A stretch of DNA of 54,478 nucleotides from the NCBI RefSeq assembly GCF_900009145.1, contig NZ_LN889800.1, positions 1 through 54,478 of the forward strand, in the 5' to 3' direction. The stretch comes from Planktothrix tepida PCC 9214. Its GTDB lineage: Bacteria > Cyanobacteriota > Cyanobacteriia > Cyanobacteriales > Microcoleaceae. A program made the position numbers and the translations under genes. Below the pieces are notes generated by a model that worked only from the letters and a program-made list of their open reading frames with translations, was not told the origin of the DNA and made no database searches. Each line of letters starts with the position of its first letter. Within the stretch, counting starts at the first letter, position 1. This document shows positions 35,402 through 44,551 of this stretch, in pieces.

Positions 35402-37678
35402 ATGACCGATAAAATTGTATTGTTAAACTTAGGGTTAGGGGATTTAATCGCAGGTTTTCCTGGGGTAACGGTCATGGTTTTGGACTCAGGAAATCCCTAT
35501 CCGATGAAGTTTAATGGTAGTTTACCGAGTAGTTCGGAATTAATGGCTATCGCCCGTCGTTGGCAATTAATGTATCAAAGTCTCTATCAAAGTTTAGCGT
35601 TTCGTCCGAGAATTGAATTAGAAACAGAAGATATTACTCAGGTTTCTCAAGTAGAATTTGGGGATATTTGTCAGCAATATAAAAGCTATTTCAATAATTG
35701 GTTAAATTCTCCTGAGTTTAGAAAAATTGATCAAAAATTACGTTCGATTTTACATCCTTCCGATAGCATTCAATTAATCTTAGAAACCGATAATATTCCT
35801 GTTCGCCGTTTACCTTGGCATCAGTGGCAATTTCTCCAAGATTATCCTCAAACCGAATTCGCTTTAAGCACCCCAGAATATCATCAACAATTTTCTTCAA
35901 ATTCAATTAAAACTCACCTAAGAATTTTAGCGATTTTGGGAGATAGTCGAGGTATTGATGTGAATACGGATCGTCAATTATTGACGACATTACCCGATGT
36001 AGAAACAGTATTTTTAGTTGAACCTTCTCGTGAACAATTGGACGAACAGTTATGGAATCAACAGGGATGGGATATTCTATTTTTTGCCGGACATAGTTGT
36101 AGTCTTGACCCCGAAGAAACGGGAGAATTTGTAATTAATCCTCAAGAGCGAGTCGCTGTTAGAGACTTAATACCGGGGTTTAAAAAAGCCATTGAGAGAG
36201 GGTTAACTTTAGCGATTTTTAACTCCTGTGATGGGTTAGGAATTGCAACGGAACTCACCCAATTAAATATTCCTCAAATGATTGTAATGCGAGAACCAGT
36301 TGCGGATGCTGTCGCCCATCATTTTCTTAAATTTTTTCTGCAAAAATTGATATCGGGAGACTCTTTTTATTTGTCAGTTCGAGAAGCTAGGGAACGATTA
36401 TATATTCTGGAAAATCAGTTTCCTTGTGCGAGTTGGTTGCCTGTTATTTGTCAAAATCCGGCGGTTTTACCCTTAAAATTTAAACCTCAAATTCCTCAGA
36501 AGAAAGCTCTGTTTAAAAATAAATTAAAATCTTTATCTTCTTTTCCTATAGCTGTTAATTTATCGATTATAATCTTAATTATAGGGTTTCGATTTTTAGG
36601 AGGGTTTGAATTTTGGGAATTACACGCTTATGATCAATTAATGCGATCGCGTCCTCCTGAACAACCGGACAAACGATTATTATTAGTAACAATTACCGAA
36701 AATGATATTCAAAATTTAAACGGAGAATCGCCACTTACCGATCAAAAATTGAGCCAAGTTTTAAAAAGCTTACAACGTCATCAACCAAGAGTTATTGGGT
36801 TAAATGTTTATCGAGATCGTCCTAAACCCCCAGGTAGTAAAGATTTTACTCAATTCCTAATGGATAACCCAAAGCAAGTCATGGTCATTTGTCAAGGAAA
36901 AAGTAATAATTCAGATGGAACTCAACCCCCCTCAAAGGCTAGTCCTAATCAGATAGGATTTAGTGATATTCAAATTGATTCTGATGGGGTATTACGTCGT
37001 CAAATTATGTTTATGCCTCCTCCTGAAAATTGTAAGACAGACTATGGATTTAGTACCCGTGTCGCATTCAATTATCTTGAGGGGGAAGGGATTAAACCGG
37101 AGCGGATTGACAATACAAATATAGTTATTTTAAATAATACCTTTTTTAAACCCTTAATCCGAGTCGGATTTTATGTTGAAAATAATATAAAAATGTTTCA
37201 AATTTTATTAAATTATCGTAACTCCGTTAAACTAGCAAAATCCGTAAGCTTAACAGAGGTTTTAAATCAAGAAGTAGACCCTAATTTAATTAAAGATAAA
37301 ATCGTTTTGATTGGTACAATTGCATCTTCTTACGTTGTACAATCTAGGCCTACTCCCTATAGTAAGAAACCTGTTCCTGGGTTATTTTTACAAGCAGAAA
37401 TGGTGAGTCAAATTATATCGGCTGTATTAGATGGACGTGCGTTAATGACGGTTTGGCCTATCAGTATTGAACTCCTCTGGATTAGTTTGTGGTCATTGTT
37501 GGGTGGGGGGTTAGCTTGGATTGTTCGAGATCAAGTTGGGTTGTTGGTGATTGGGGGAAGTGCTACAGGTGTGCTGTATGGGGTGTGTTGGTTGTTTTTA
37601 GTTCAGGGAGTTTGGGTTCCTTTGGTAACACCCGGTTTAGGGTTAGTATTATCAGCGTTGTTAATCCGACTGAAATAG
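35402..37678 (+). CDS. CHAT-CHASE2 membrane sensor protein
   Basis: The product has 758 aa. Residues about 1-355 are a CHAT domain with the catalytic pair His231 (FFAGHSCS) and Cys276 (IFNSCDGLG). A membrane segment follows at about 381-398. Residues about 400-690 are a CHASE2 sensor (DKRLLLVTITENDI, KIVLIGTIASSYV, and TPYSKKPVPGLFLQAEMVSQI). The C-terminus has three close membrane segments. CHASE2 is an extracytoplasmic ligand sensor, so a signal outside could control the cytosolic caspase-like domain. No kinase or cyclase output is attached. ATG at 35402. Confidence 0.9.
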   Translation: MTDKIVLLNLGLGDLIAGFPGVTVMVLDSGNPYPMKFNGSLPSSSELMAIARRWQLMYQSLYQSLAFRPRIELETEDITQVSQVEFGDICQQYKSYFNNWLNSPEFRKIDQKLRSILHPSDSIQLILETDNIPVRRLPWHQWQFLQDYPQTEFALSTPEYHQQFSSNSIKTHLRILAILGDSRGIDVNTDRQLLTTLPDVETVFLVEPSREQLDEQLWNQQGWDILFFAGHSCSLDPEETGEFVINPQERVAVRDLIPGFKKAIERGLTLAIFNSCDGLGIATELTQLNIPQMIVMREPVADAVAHHFLKFFLQKLISGDSFYLSVREARERLYILENQFPCASWLPVICQNPAVLPLKFKPQIPQKKALFKNKLKSLSSFPIAVNLSIIILIIGFRFLGGFEFWELHAYDQLMRSRPPEQPDKRLLLVTITENDIQNLNGESPLTDQKLSQVLKSLQRHQPRVIGLNVYRDRPKPPGSKDFTQFLMDNPKQVMVICQGKSNNSDGTQPPSKASPNQIGFSDIQIDSDGVLRRQIMFMPPPENCKTDYGFSTRVAFNYLEGEGIKPERIDNTNIVILNNTFFKPLIRVGFYVENNIKMFQILLNYRNSVKLAKSVSLTEVLNQEVDPNLIKDKIVLIGTIASSYVVQSRPTPYSKKPVPGLFLQAEMVSQIISAVLDGRALMTVWPISIELLWISLWSLLGGGLAWIVRDQVGLLVIGGSATGVLYGVCWLFLVQGVWVPLVTPGLGLVLSALLIRLK

Positions 37679-37792
37679 TGAGGTCTATAATCGAAGAATC
37701 TCTCCCCTTTACAACCTATAAATCTTGTATTACAATAAATTTTTGTAGTATTTGCATAAAGTTTACGGTAACTAGCAATAGATAAGTAACCC

Positions 37793-37857
37793 AGAAACCG
37801 GGTTTCTCAATAAACCTCTGTTACTCAAATCAAACTAAAATCAGAAACCCGGTTTCT
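37793..37857. repeat. Paired inverted 15-mer repeat, copy 2
   Basis: AGAAACCGGGTTTCT at 37793-37807 and AGAAACCCGGTTTCT at 37843-37857, again 35 bp apart, with a spacer sequence unlike that of the copy at 4480-4544. It lies between the CHAT-CHASE2 and DUF928 genes. The 211-bp gap 37679-37889 contains nothing else notable. Confidence 0.85.
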
Positions 37858-37889
37858 TGATGTTTTTGTATTAAAAATAGTATTCATTT

Positions 37890-38627
37890 ATGAATCTAAC
37901 TCAATTGACAGTGTTCGCCTTTCTTTCAATTCATTTATTGTCTATTTTTGCTGATTTTAACTTAGTAACTCCACAAGTAAATGCCTCAAATTCCCAGCAA
38001 GTAGCAACGGAATTTACACCTCCTGATTCAAAAGGAGATGACAACCGAGAAGGTTCGGGAAGTCGAACAGGATGTCCAGCCGTAACGAAACCATTAACGG
38101 CTATAATTCCTAATAGTAAAATAGATTTAACGTTATCCGCCTACCCGACATTTTGGGTTTATGTTCCCTATCAATCGAATGGTGAATCTCAAGCTGAATT
38201 TATTCTTTTAGATGATCAGGAAGAAGCGATTTTCAAAGAAAAAATAACCCTTTCAGGAACCCCTGGAATCATTAAGTTTAAACTCCCTCAAAATGTTCCT
38301 GGTTTAGAAGTGGGTAAAACCTATTCTTGGCAATTTGCCTTTATTTGTAATCCCAAAATTAGGGCAGAAGATGATTATGTGCAAGGAGCCATTCAACGGG
38401 TTGCACCCACAGTAGCCTTAATCAATCAGTTAGAACAATCCACAACTCCTTTAGAACAAATAGAGGTTTATGCCCAAAATCAATTCTGGTATGAAACTCT
38501 AACCATGTTAGGATCAATGCGACAGCAAAAACTCCAAGATCCTCAAATTTTAGAGGAATGGAAGGAGTTGTTAACCTCGATAGGATTAGAAAATTTGGCA
38601 GAAGAACCGATTATATCTCAAGATTAG
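37890..38627 (+). CDS. DUF928 family exported protein
   Basis: The product has 245 aa. An N-terminal hydrophobic stretch (about 5-30) is a signal peptide. The body has the DUF928 pattern: SRTGCPAVTKPLTAIIP, YPTFWVYVPYQ, GKTYSWQFAFICNPKIRAEDDYV, with two cysteines likely to be paired. Family function is unknown. It is the last gene of the plus-strand unit with the sigma-like, DUF1822 and CHAT-CHASE2 genes, a combination that recurs in cyanobacteria. A terminator follows at 38637-38663. Confidence 0.9.
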   Translation: MNLTQLTVFAFLSIHLLSIFADFNLVTPQVNASNSQQVATEFTPPDSKGDDNREGSGSRTGCPAVTKPLTAIIPNSKIDLTLSAYPTFWVYVPYQSNGESQAEFILLDDQEEAIFKEKITLSGTPGIIKFKLPQNVPGLEVGKTYSWQFAFICNPKIRAEDDYVQGAIQRVAPTVALINQLEQSTTPLEQIEVYAQNQFWYETLTMLGSMRQQKLQDPQILEEWKELLTSIGLENLAEEPIISQD

Positions 38628-38636
38628 AGCTTTCTA

Positions 38637-38663
38637 AATCCTCCTTAAAAGCTAAGGGGGATT
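38637..38663. terminator. Terminator between DUF928 and the STAND array
   Basis: AATCCTCCTTA (38637-38647) pairs with TAAGGGGGATT (38653-38663) except for one G-U, and is followed by AGATATTTTTAA on the plus strand. It separates two convergent units. Confidence 0.65.
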
Positions 38664-38749
38664 AGATATTTTTAATCCAGAGAGTTAGGGGAATCTAAGA
38701 CACCAGAAAATTATATCGAGAAAGGATATAAAAGTTAAGACTCTAAAGT

Positions 38750-41700
38750 TTAATGTTTAATTTGTTTGCATAAAGAGCGATCGCTTTCCTTAACATCAAT
38801 ATTGGTTTGTAAATAATCCTTGACCCAATCACAAGCATACTGTAATAAATCTACGTTCAAAGCACGCTCCATATTCCATAAAATCACACTATTATCATCA
38901 CTAGCTGAAGCCAGGGTTTTACCATCTTGACTGAAAGCAATAGAGCGAATTCCAGAAGCATAACCTTCTAGGGTAACTAATAACGTGCCATCGAGTTTCC
39001 AAATTTTAACGGTGTTATCAACACTGCTAGTCGCAATGGTTTGACCCAGACCTAACGGCAAGCTAACGCCAGCAGGATTGAAAGCAATTCCCCAAACGGC
39101 AGCGTTATGAGCGCTGAGAGTTTTTAATAAAGTACCATCGAGTTTCCAAAGTTTAACCGTATGATCTGCACTGCCTGTGGCTAATATCTGACCGTCGGGG
39201 CTAAAAGCCAGAATCCAAATTACCACAGGATGACTTTTGATAGTTTTTAATAAAGTACCTTGGCGATTCCAAATTTTCACCGTACCCTCGCCCGTACCAG
39301 CAACAATCATCTGACTATCAGGGCTAATCGCAACACTCCAAAACCCACTATTCCCACTCTTGAGCGTTTTTAATAAACTACCGTTCGCCGTCCAAAGTTT
39401 AATCGTTTTATCCAAACTCCCAGAGACAATCATCTGACCATCAGGACTAAAAGCCAGCCCAAAAATCATCGCCCGATGCCCTGTGAGTGTTTTCCGTAAA
39501 ACCCCGTCTCGACTCCAGAGTTTAATCGTGCCATCTGAACCGCTAGTGGCGAGGGTTTGACCATTGGGACTGAAAACGACTCTCAGCACCGCAGATTGAT
39601 GACCAGAGAGGGTTTTGAGGAGGATTCCCTCTCGATTCCACAAGTTCACGGTTTTGTCCCAACTGGCGGAAGCAATCACCGAATTATCAGGACTGAACGC
39701 GACACCCCAAACCGAAGCAGTATGTTTAGAAAGGATTCTCAAAAATGGGCTGTTGATTTTCCAAAGTTTAACAATACTATCACCAGAGCCAGAAGCAATT
39801 ACCAAACTATTCGGGCTGAAAGCCATTGCCCACAACGTCGCTTCATTTCCCTTAAGAGTCGTTAGTAAAGAACCATTATGATCCCAAATTTTAAGGGTTT
39901 TATCCCAACTGGCAGAACCAATCATCTCACCATCAGGGCTAAATTTTACCGTCCAAACCGTAGCTTCATGACCGCGAAGTGTGTTGAGTACAATTCCGTC
40001 CAGATTCCAAAGTTTAATCGTGTTGTCTGCACTTCCTGAAACAATCCTTTGACCATCGGGACTGAAAGCCACGGTCATGACCGACGCATTATGACCGCGA
40101 AAGGTGTTGACTAACATTCCGTCCAGATTCCAGAGTTTAATCGTGTTGTCTGTACTTCCCGAAACAATCCTTTGACCATCGGGACTAAACGTAACTGCCA
40201 AGACCGCCTGACCATGAGCCGAGAACGTTTTGAGCAGAGTTCCGTCCACAGCCCAAAGTTTAACCGTACCATCCAAACTCGCTGAGGCAATCTTTTGACC
40301 ATCGGGGCTAAAAGCTACGTTCGTAATTGCAGCTTGATGTCCCTGAAAGGTTTTCAACAAAATGCCGTCTTGATTCCAGAGTTTGAGGATAGTATCATCA
40401 CTTCCAGAAGCCAAGATTGAACTATCAGGACTAAATTTGACTGACCACACTATCGCTTGATCTGCTTTAATATTCTTCCACAAACTGCCATCTGGATGCC
40501 AAAGTTTAATCGTGCCATCGGAACTTGCGGAGGCAATAAATTGACCATTGGGACTAAAATTAACGTCTAAAATCCCAGATTTATGTCCTGACAAACGGTT
40601 ATATTCTTCGACTCCATAAACGGCTCGTCTCAGGGCTGAATTAACTTGATTTTTGGTGGTGATATCTACATTTTCTAGCTGTTTGAGTTTTTGTTGGGAT
40701 CGAATGGCTTCCAGCAGAGCATCAAACTTTTGATTAGAGGCAAAAAGTCCTTTAGAAGAGGATGCAAGGGCTTGAATTTCGCTGATTTTAGCACGGGTTG
40801 CGCTGATTGTGGCAAGCTGATATTGTTGGTAAACTGCTATACTTAATATACCGACGAGGACTAAGGCAAAACTGACTAAAAACAGCAAAATCTTTTGGTG
40901 CTCGGTACTTTTTTTTTCCTGAATGAGCCTTTTCTGTTGTTCGACTAATTGGGCTTCAATGGCTTTGGATCTTTCTGCTTCTAAAGCTAATTGTACTTCT
41001 TGGCGATCGCAGTCTTGACTGGCTGCTAAAAATTGATAATCTAAATCGCTTAAACTTTTTCCTAAAGCCCAGTGTTGGGCATCTTTTAACGCCTGTCCTC
41101 TTAATAAACGAGATTCATCTTGTTGACCCGACGCTATCCAAGCATCAAAGGTTTGGGAATAGGGGCGGAGTTTGGCTAACTGTTGTTGTACCCACCCTAA
41201 ATTAAACACGTCTTGATAAATTAAGTTTCTGACTTTTAAATATCCTTGAGATTTAATGATTAAACCTGATAAAAATAATTCGATTTGTTCTCGACTATCA
41301 TTCGCTTCAATTTCGGTTTCTTGTAAAATTCTTTGATAAATTCCTAACAGTCTTCCCGCGTTTTTTAAGTTATGAATTAGCCGATCTCGGATGGTTCTGA
41401 GGTGTTCCGGTTCGTCTTGGGATTCCCATTTTTCAATCATTTGTGATCGCACTATTTTTTTGATCCAGAGCGTCGAGCTATTTTGAACCCTACAATCTGA
41501 CTTTTGAGGGTGATTTAATAATAAATTTAATAATTTTTGAGTTAAAAACGGCTGTCCATTTGTCCAGTTTAACACCTCTTGCAGAATCACTTGAGGCTGT
41601 TCAAAAACTCCGAATAATCCTTCGGCTAACGGAGCAGCTTCTTCTAAGGTAAACCCGGTTAAATGAATGGCAGTTCCAATGTTAAATGGGGTACGGGTTT

Positions 41701-42277
41701 TATCCGCAATTAAATCTGAGGGAGTCGCTACACCAAATAAGGCAAAGGTTAAACGTTTATATTCGCAGTTAACCGCCCGTTGATTATAGCAAGCTCGAAT
41801 TAAAGCAAAAAAGTCATCAATCGGAAAATTTAGACTCAGAAGATTATCAATTTCATCAATAAAAATACAGAGATTTTGTTCAGGAAATTGCTCAATTAAT
41901 AAAAATTTAAAAAATTCATTTAATTTTTGAACTAAAGAAATCCCCTCTTGTTCTTGCCACCAGGTTTTAAAATTCAGTTTACCAAAACATCCTAATCCCC
42001 GTAATAAATCCATCATAATGCCTTTATACCATTGTAGTGGCGTGGTGTCTTGACTACCAATTTGGGTCAGATCAATCACAGCACAACAATATCCTTCGGT
42101 TTCAAGTTGATGTTTAGTTCTGACCATTAAAGAAGATTTGCCCATTTGTCGGGAATTAAACACATAGCAAAATTCTCCGGCTTTGAGAGCGTGATACAGT
42201 TCGTGATCGCAGGAACGGACAACATAAGTAGGGTCATTATTATGTAAACTTCCGCCGACTTGATATTGAGTTAACAT
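38750..42277 (-). CDS. AAA_35-WD40 STAND-type protein with membrane segment, intact copy
   Basis: The product has 1175 aa. An AAA-like (AAA_35) NTPase with a winged-helix part covers residues ~1-380; its P-loop is atypical, NSRQMGKSSL (41-50), and Walker B is CIFIDEID (137-144). A conserved linker (SGQQDESRLLRGQAL) follows, then a coiled coil, a membrane segment near 455-477, and 14 WD40 repeats from about 562, enough for two seven-bladed propellers. The tail YACDWVKDYL is shared with its two neighbours. By architecture it is an NLR-like sensor: propellers detect, NTPase oligomerises. An effector domain is not obvious. It is the downstream member of three paralogues on this strand. Confidence 0.92.
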   Translation of the reverse strand: MLTQYQVGGSLHNNDPTYVVRSCDHELYHALKAGEFCYVFNSRQMGKSSLMVRTKHQLETEGYCCAVIDLTQIGSQDTTPLQWYKGIMMDLLRGLGCFGKLNFKTWWQEQEGISLVQKLNEFFKFLLIEQFPEQNLCIFIDEIDNLLSLNFPIDDFFALIRACYNQRAVNCEYKRLTFALFGVATPSDLIADKTRTPFNIGTAIHLTGFTLEEAAPLAEGLFGVFEQPQVILQEVLNWTNGQPFLTQKLLNLLLNHPQKSDCRVQNSSTLWIKKIVRSQMIEKWESQDEPEHLRTIRDRLIHNLKNAGRLLGIYQRILQETEIEANDSREQIELFLSGLIIKSQGYLKVRNLIYQDVFNLGWVQQQLAKLRPYSQTFDAWIASGQQDESRLLRGQALKDAQHWALGKSLSDLDYQFLAASQDCDRQEVQLALEAERSKAIEAQLVEQQKRLIQEKKSTEHQKILLFLVSFALVLVGILSIAVYQQYQLATISATRAKISEIQALASSSKGLFASNQKFDALLEAIRSQQKLKQLENVDITTKNQVNSALRRAVYGVEEYNRLSGHKSGILDVNFSPNGQFIASASSDGTIKLWHPDGSLWKNIKADQAIVWSVKFSPDSSILASGSDDTILKLWNQDGILLKTFQGHQAAITNVAFSPDGQKIASASLDGTVKLWAVDGTLLKTFSAHGQAVLAVTFSPDGQRIVSGSTDNTIKLWNLDGMLVNTFRGHNASVMTVAFSPDGQRIVSGSADNTIKLWNLDGIVLNTLRGHEATVWTVKFSPDGEMIGSASWDKTLKIWDHNGSLLTTLKGNEATLWAMAFSPNSLVIASGSGDSIVKLWKINSPFLRILSKHTASVWGVAFSPDNSVIASASWDKTVNLWNREGILLKTLSGHQSAVLRVVFSPNGQTLATSGSDGTIKLWSRDGVLRKTLTGHRAMIFGLAFSPDGQMIVSGSLDKTIKLWTANGSLLKTLKSGNSGFWSVAISPDSQMIVAGTGEGTVKIWNRQGTLLKTIKSHPVVIWILAFSPDGQILATGSADHTVKLWKLDGTLLKTLSAHNAAVWGIAFNPAGVSLPLGLGQTIATSSVDNTVKIWKLDGTLLVTLEGYASGIRSIAFSQDGKTLASASDDNSVILWNMERALNVDLLQYACDWVKDYLQTNIDVKESDRSLCKQIKH

Positions 42278-42349
42278 TCCGTATTTTAGGGCAATAAATT
42301 ACGTTCACTGGTTTTATTTTATAAGAATTCGTCCTGAAATAAAAATCGG

Positions 42350-44524
42350 CTATGGACATAACAAGCGATCGCTTTCCTCAACTTCAATATTTGTTCGTAA
42401 ATAATCCCTAACCCAATCACAAGCATATTCTAATTCATTAACGTGAAGAATCTTGTTGATATCCCACAAAATTACGGTATGATCATCACTTCCAGAAATC
42501 AAGAATTTACCGTCCGCAGTAAACGCTACAGCTACAGCTGTTCCTTGATGTCCCGGTAAAATTTTTAGTAATTTTCCTTCTACATTCCAGAGTATCACCT
42601 GATGATTTAGACTTCCTGCGGCGATGATTTGACCGTCAGGACTAAAGGCAATTTTCGTTAAATCCTTACTATCGGTGTCAATGGTTTTAACTAATATTCC
42701 ATCTATTTTCCACAGTTTCAAAGTGCGATCTTGACAGGTTGAAGCGATAAGATTTCCTTGGGGATTAAAGGCAACTCCCTCACAGCCCGACTTTTGCTGT
42801 GTCAGCGTTTTTGCTAACGTACCATCAGCGTGCCAAAGTTTTACCGTACCATCTTGGCTGGCTGAGGCAAGAAGTTGACTATCAGCACTAAAGGCTAATC
42901 CCCAAATTCTCTCTTTATGGGCGTTAATACTATGCAGGAGTTTGCCTTCTAAATTCCAAATTTTGATCGTTTTATCATCTCCTCCCGAAGCAATCATTTT
43001 GCCATCAGGCGAGATCGCCAGACCATAAATTGCTCCTTGATGTCCTTTAAAGGTTCGTAACAGTTTAACCGGAGATTGATCGCGATTGCTGACATCCCAA
43101 AGTTGCACTGTATAGTTAATACTTCCTGTCACCATTAAACGACTATCTGGACTGAAAACCACAGCGCGAAAACTAGACTGGGGTTGCTCAACGGTTTGCC
43201 ACAATCTGCCATCGGTGTGCCATAGTTTTAGAGTATTATCTTCACTGACCGTTGCGAATAATTGACCATCCGAACTGCTGGCAAGATTCCCAATGGTATC
43301 TTTATGATCATAAAGGGGTTTTAACAAATGTTGATTGCGTTTCCAAAGCTTGACAGTGCTATCAAAACTCGCGGAAGCAATCCAAGCCTCAAAGGTTTGA
43401 GAATAGGGGCGCAGTTGGGTTAATTGCTGGTGTACCCACTCTAAATTAAAGACTTCTTGATAAATTAAGTTTCTGACTTTTAAATATCCCTGGTGGTTGA
43501 TGATTAAACCGGATAATAAAAGTTCACTATGTTCAAGACTATCATTTGTTTTTATTTCCAGTCCTTGTAGAAGAGTTTGATAAATTCCTAACAGCCTTCC
43601 AGCGTTTTTATAATTATAAATTAGGCGATCTCGGATAGTTCTTAAATGTTCGGGTTCGTCTTGAGACTCCCATTTTTCAATAATTTGTGATCGCACGATT
43701 TTTTTAATCCAGAGAGTCGGGCTACTTTCCGCAATCAAATCTGGCTTTTGGTGATAATTTGAAATTAATAATTTTAATAATTTCTGTGTTAAAAAAGGTT
43801 GCCCATTTGTCCAAATTAAGATTTCTTGGAGAATCACTTCCGGCTGTTCAAAAACTCCGATTAATCCTTGAGCTAACGGGGCAGTTTCTTCTAAGGTAAA
43901 TCCTGTTAAATCAATGGCTGTGCCAATATTAAACGGGGTTCGGGTTTTATCTGCGATTAAATCCGAGGGAGTCGCCACACCAAATAAGGCAAAGGTTAAG
44001 CGTTTATAGGCAGGATTTACCGCTCGTTTATTATAACAGGAGCGAATTAAAGCAAAAAAGTCATCTATGGGAAAGTTCAGACTTAAAAGACTATCAATTT
44101 CATCAATAAAGATACAGAGATTTTGTTCAGGAAATTGCTCAATTAATAAAATCTTAAAAAGTTCACTTAATTTTTGAACTAAAGAAATCCCCTCTTGTTC
44201 TTGCCACCAAGCCTTAAAATTGAATTTACCAAAACATCCAAATCCCCGTAATAAATCTAGCCCAATCCCTTTATACCATTGTAGCGGCGTGGTGTCTTGG
44301 ATACCGATTTGAGTCATATCAATAACCGTACAACAATATCCTTCGGCTTCGAGTTGATGTTTGGTTCTGACTAATAAGGAGGATTTGCCCATTTGTCGGG
44401 AATTAAATACATAGCAAAATTCTCCGGCTTTCAAGGCATTATAGAGTTGATGGTCACTGGAACGAACCACATAGGTTGGGTTTTTATTATGTAAACTTCC
44501 ACCGACTTGATATTGAGTTAACAT
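42350..44524 (-). CDS. AAA_35-WD40 protein lacking the linker and membrane segment
   Basis: The product has 724 aa. Its AAA part (residues ~1-380) closely matches its neighbours, but at TFEAWIAS the chain jumps straight into ASFDSTVKLW, the middle of a WD40 repeat. The coiled coil, membrane segment and first six-and-a-half repeats are absent; seven full repeats and the YACDWVRDYL tail remain. The WD part is closest to the split paralogue (RNQHLLKPLYDHKD versus RNQHLLKPLYEHKD). It reads as an in-frame deletion derivative that may still make a soluble, single-propeller protein. Confidence 0.88.
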   Translation of the reverse strand: MLTQYQVGGSLHNKNPTYVVRSSDHQLYNALKAGEFCYVFNSRQMGKSSLLVRTKHQLEAEGYCCTVIDMTQIGIQDTTPLQWYKGIGLDLLRGFGCFGKFNFKAWWQEQEGISLVQKLSELFKILLIEQFPEQNLCIFIDEIDSLLSLNFPIDDFFALIRSCYNKRAVNPAYKRLTFALFGVATPSDLIADKTRTPFNIGTAIDLTGFTLEETAPLAQGLIGVFEQPEVILQEILIWTNGQPFLTQKLLKLLISNYHQKPDLIAESSPTLWIKKIVRSQIIEKWESQDEPEHLRTIRDRLIYNYKNAGRLLGIYQTLLQGLEIKTNDSLEHSELLLSGLIINHQGYLKVRNLIYQEVFNLEWVHQQLTQLRPYSQTFEAWIASASFDSTVKLWKRNQHLLKPLYDHKDTIGNLASSSDGQLFATVSEDNTLKLWHTDGRLWQTVEQPQSSFRAVVFSPDSRLMVTGSINYTVQLWDVSNRDQSPVKLLRTFKGHQGAIYGLAISPDGKMIASGGDDKTIKIWNLEGKLLHSINAHKERIWGLAFSADSQLLASASQDGTVKLWHADGTLAKTLTQQKSGCEGVAFNPQGNLIASTCQDRTLKLWKIDGILVKTIDTDSKDLTKIAFSPDGQIIAAGSLNHQVILWNVEGKLLKILPGHQGTAVAVAFTADGKFLISGSDDHTVILWDINKILHVNELEYACDWVRDYLRTNIEVEESDRLLCP

Positions 44525-44551
44525 TTGGGGATTTTATATTCTTAATTTAAT

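Noticed and set aside
38880-40600. Regularly spaced direct repeats of about 123 bp, at first sight like a repeat array.
   Set aside because: They are the DNA of consecutive WD40 blades inside a coding frame, not a CRISPR or intergenic array.
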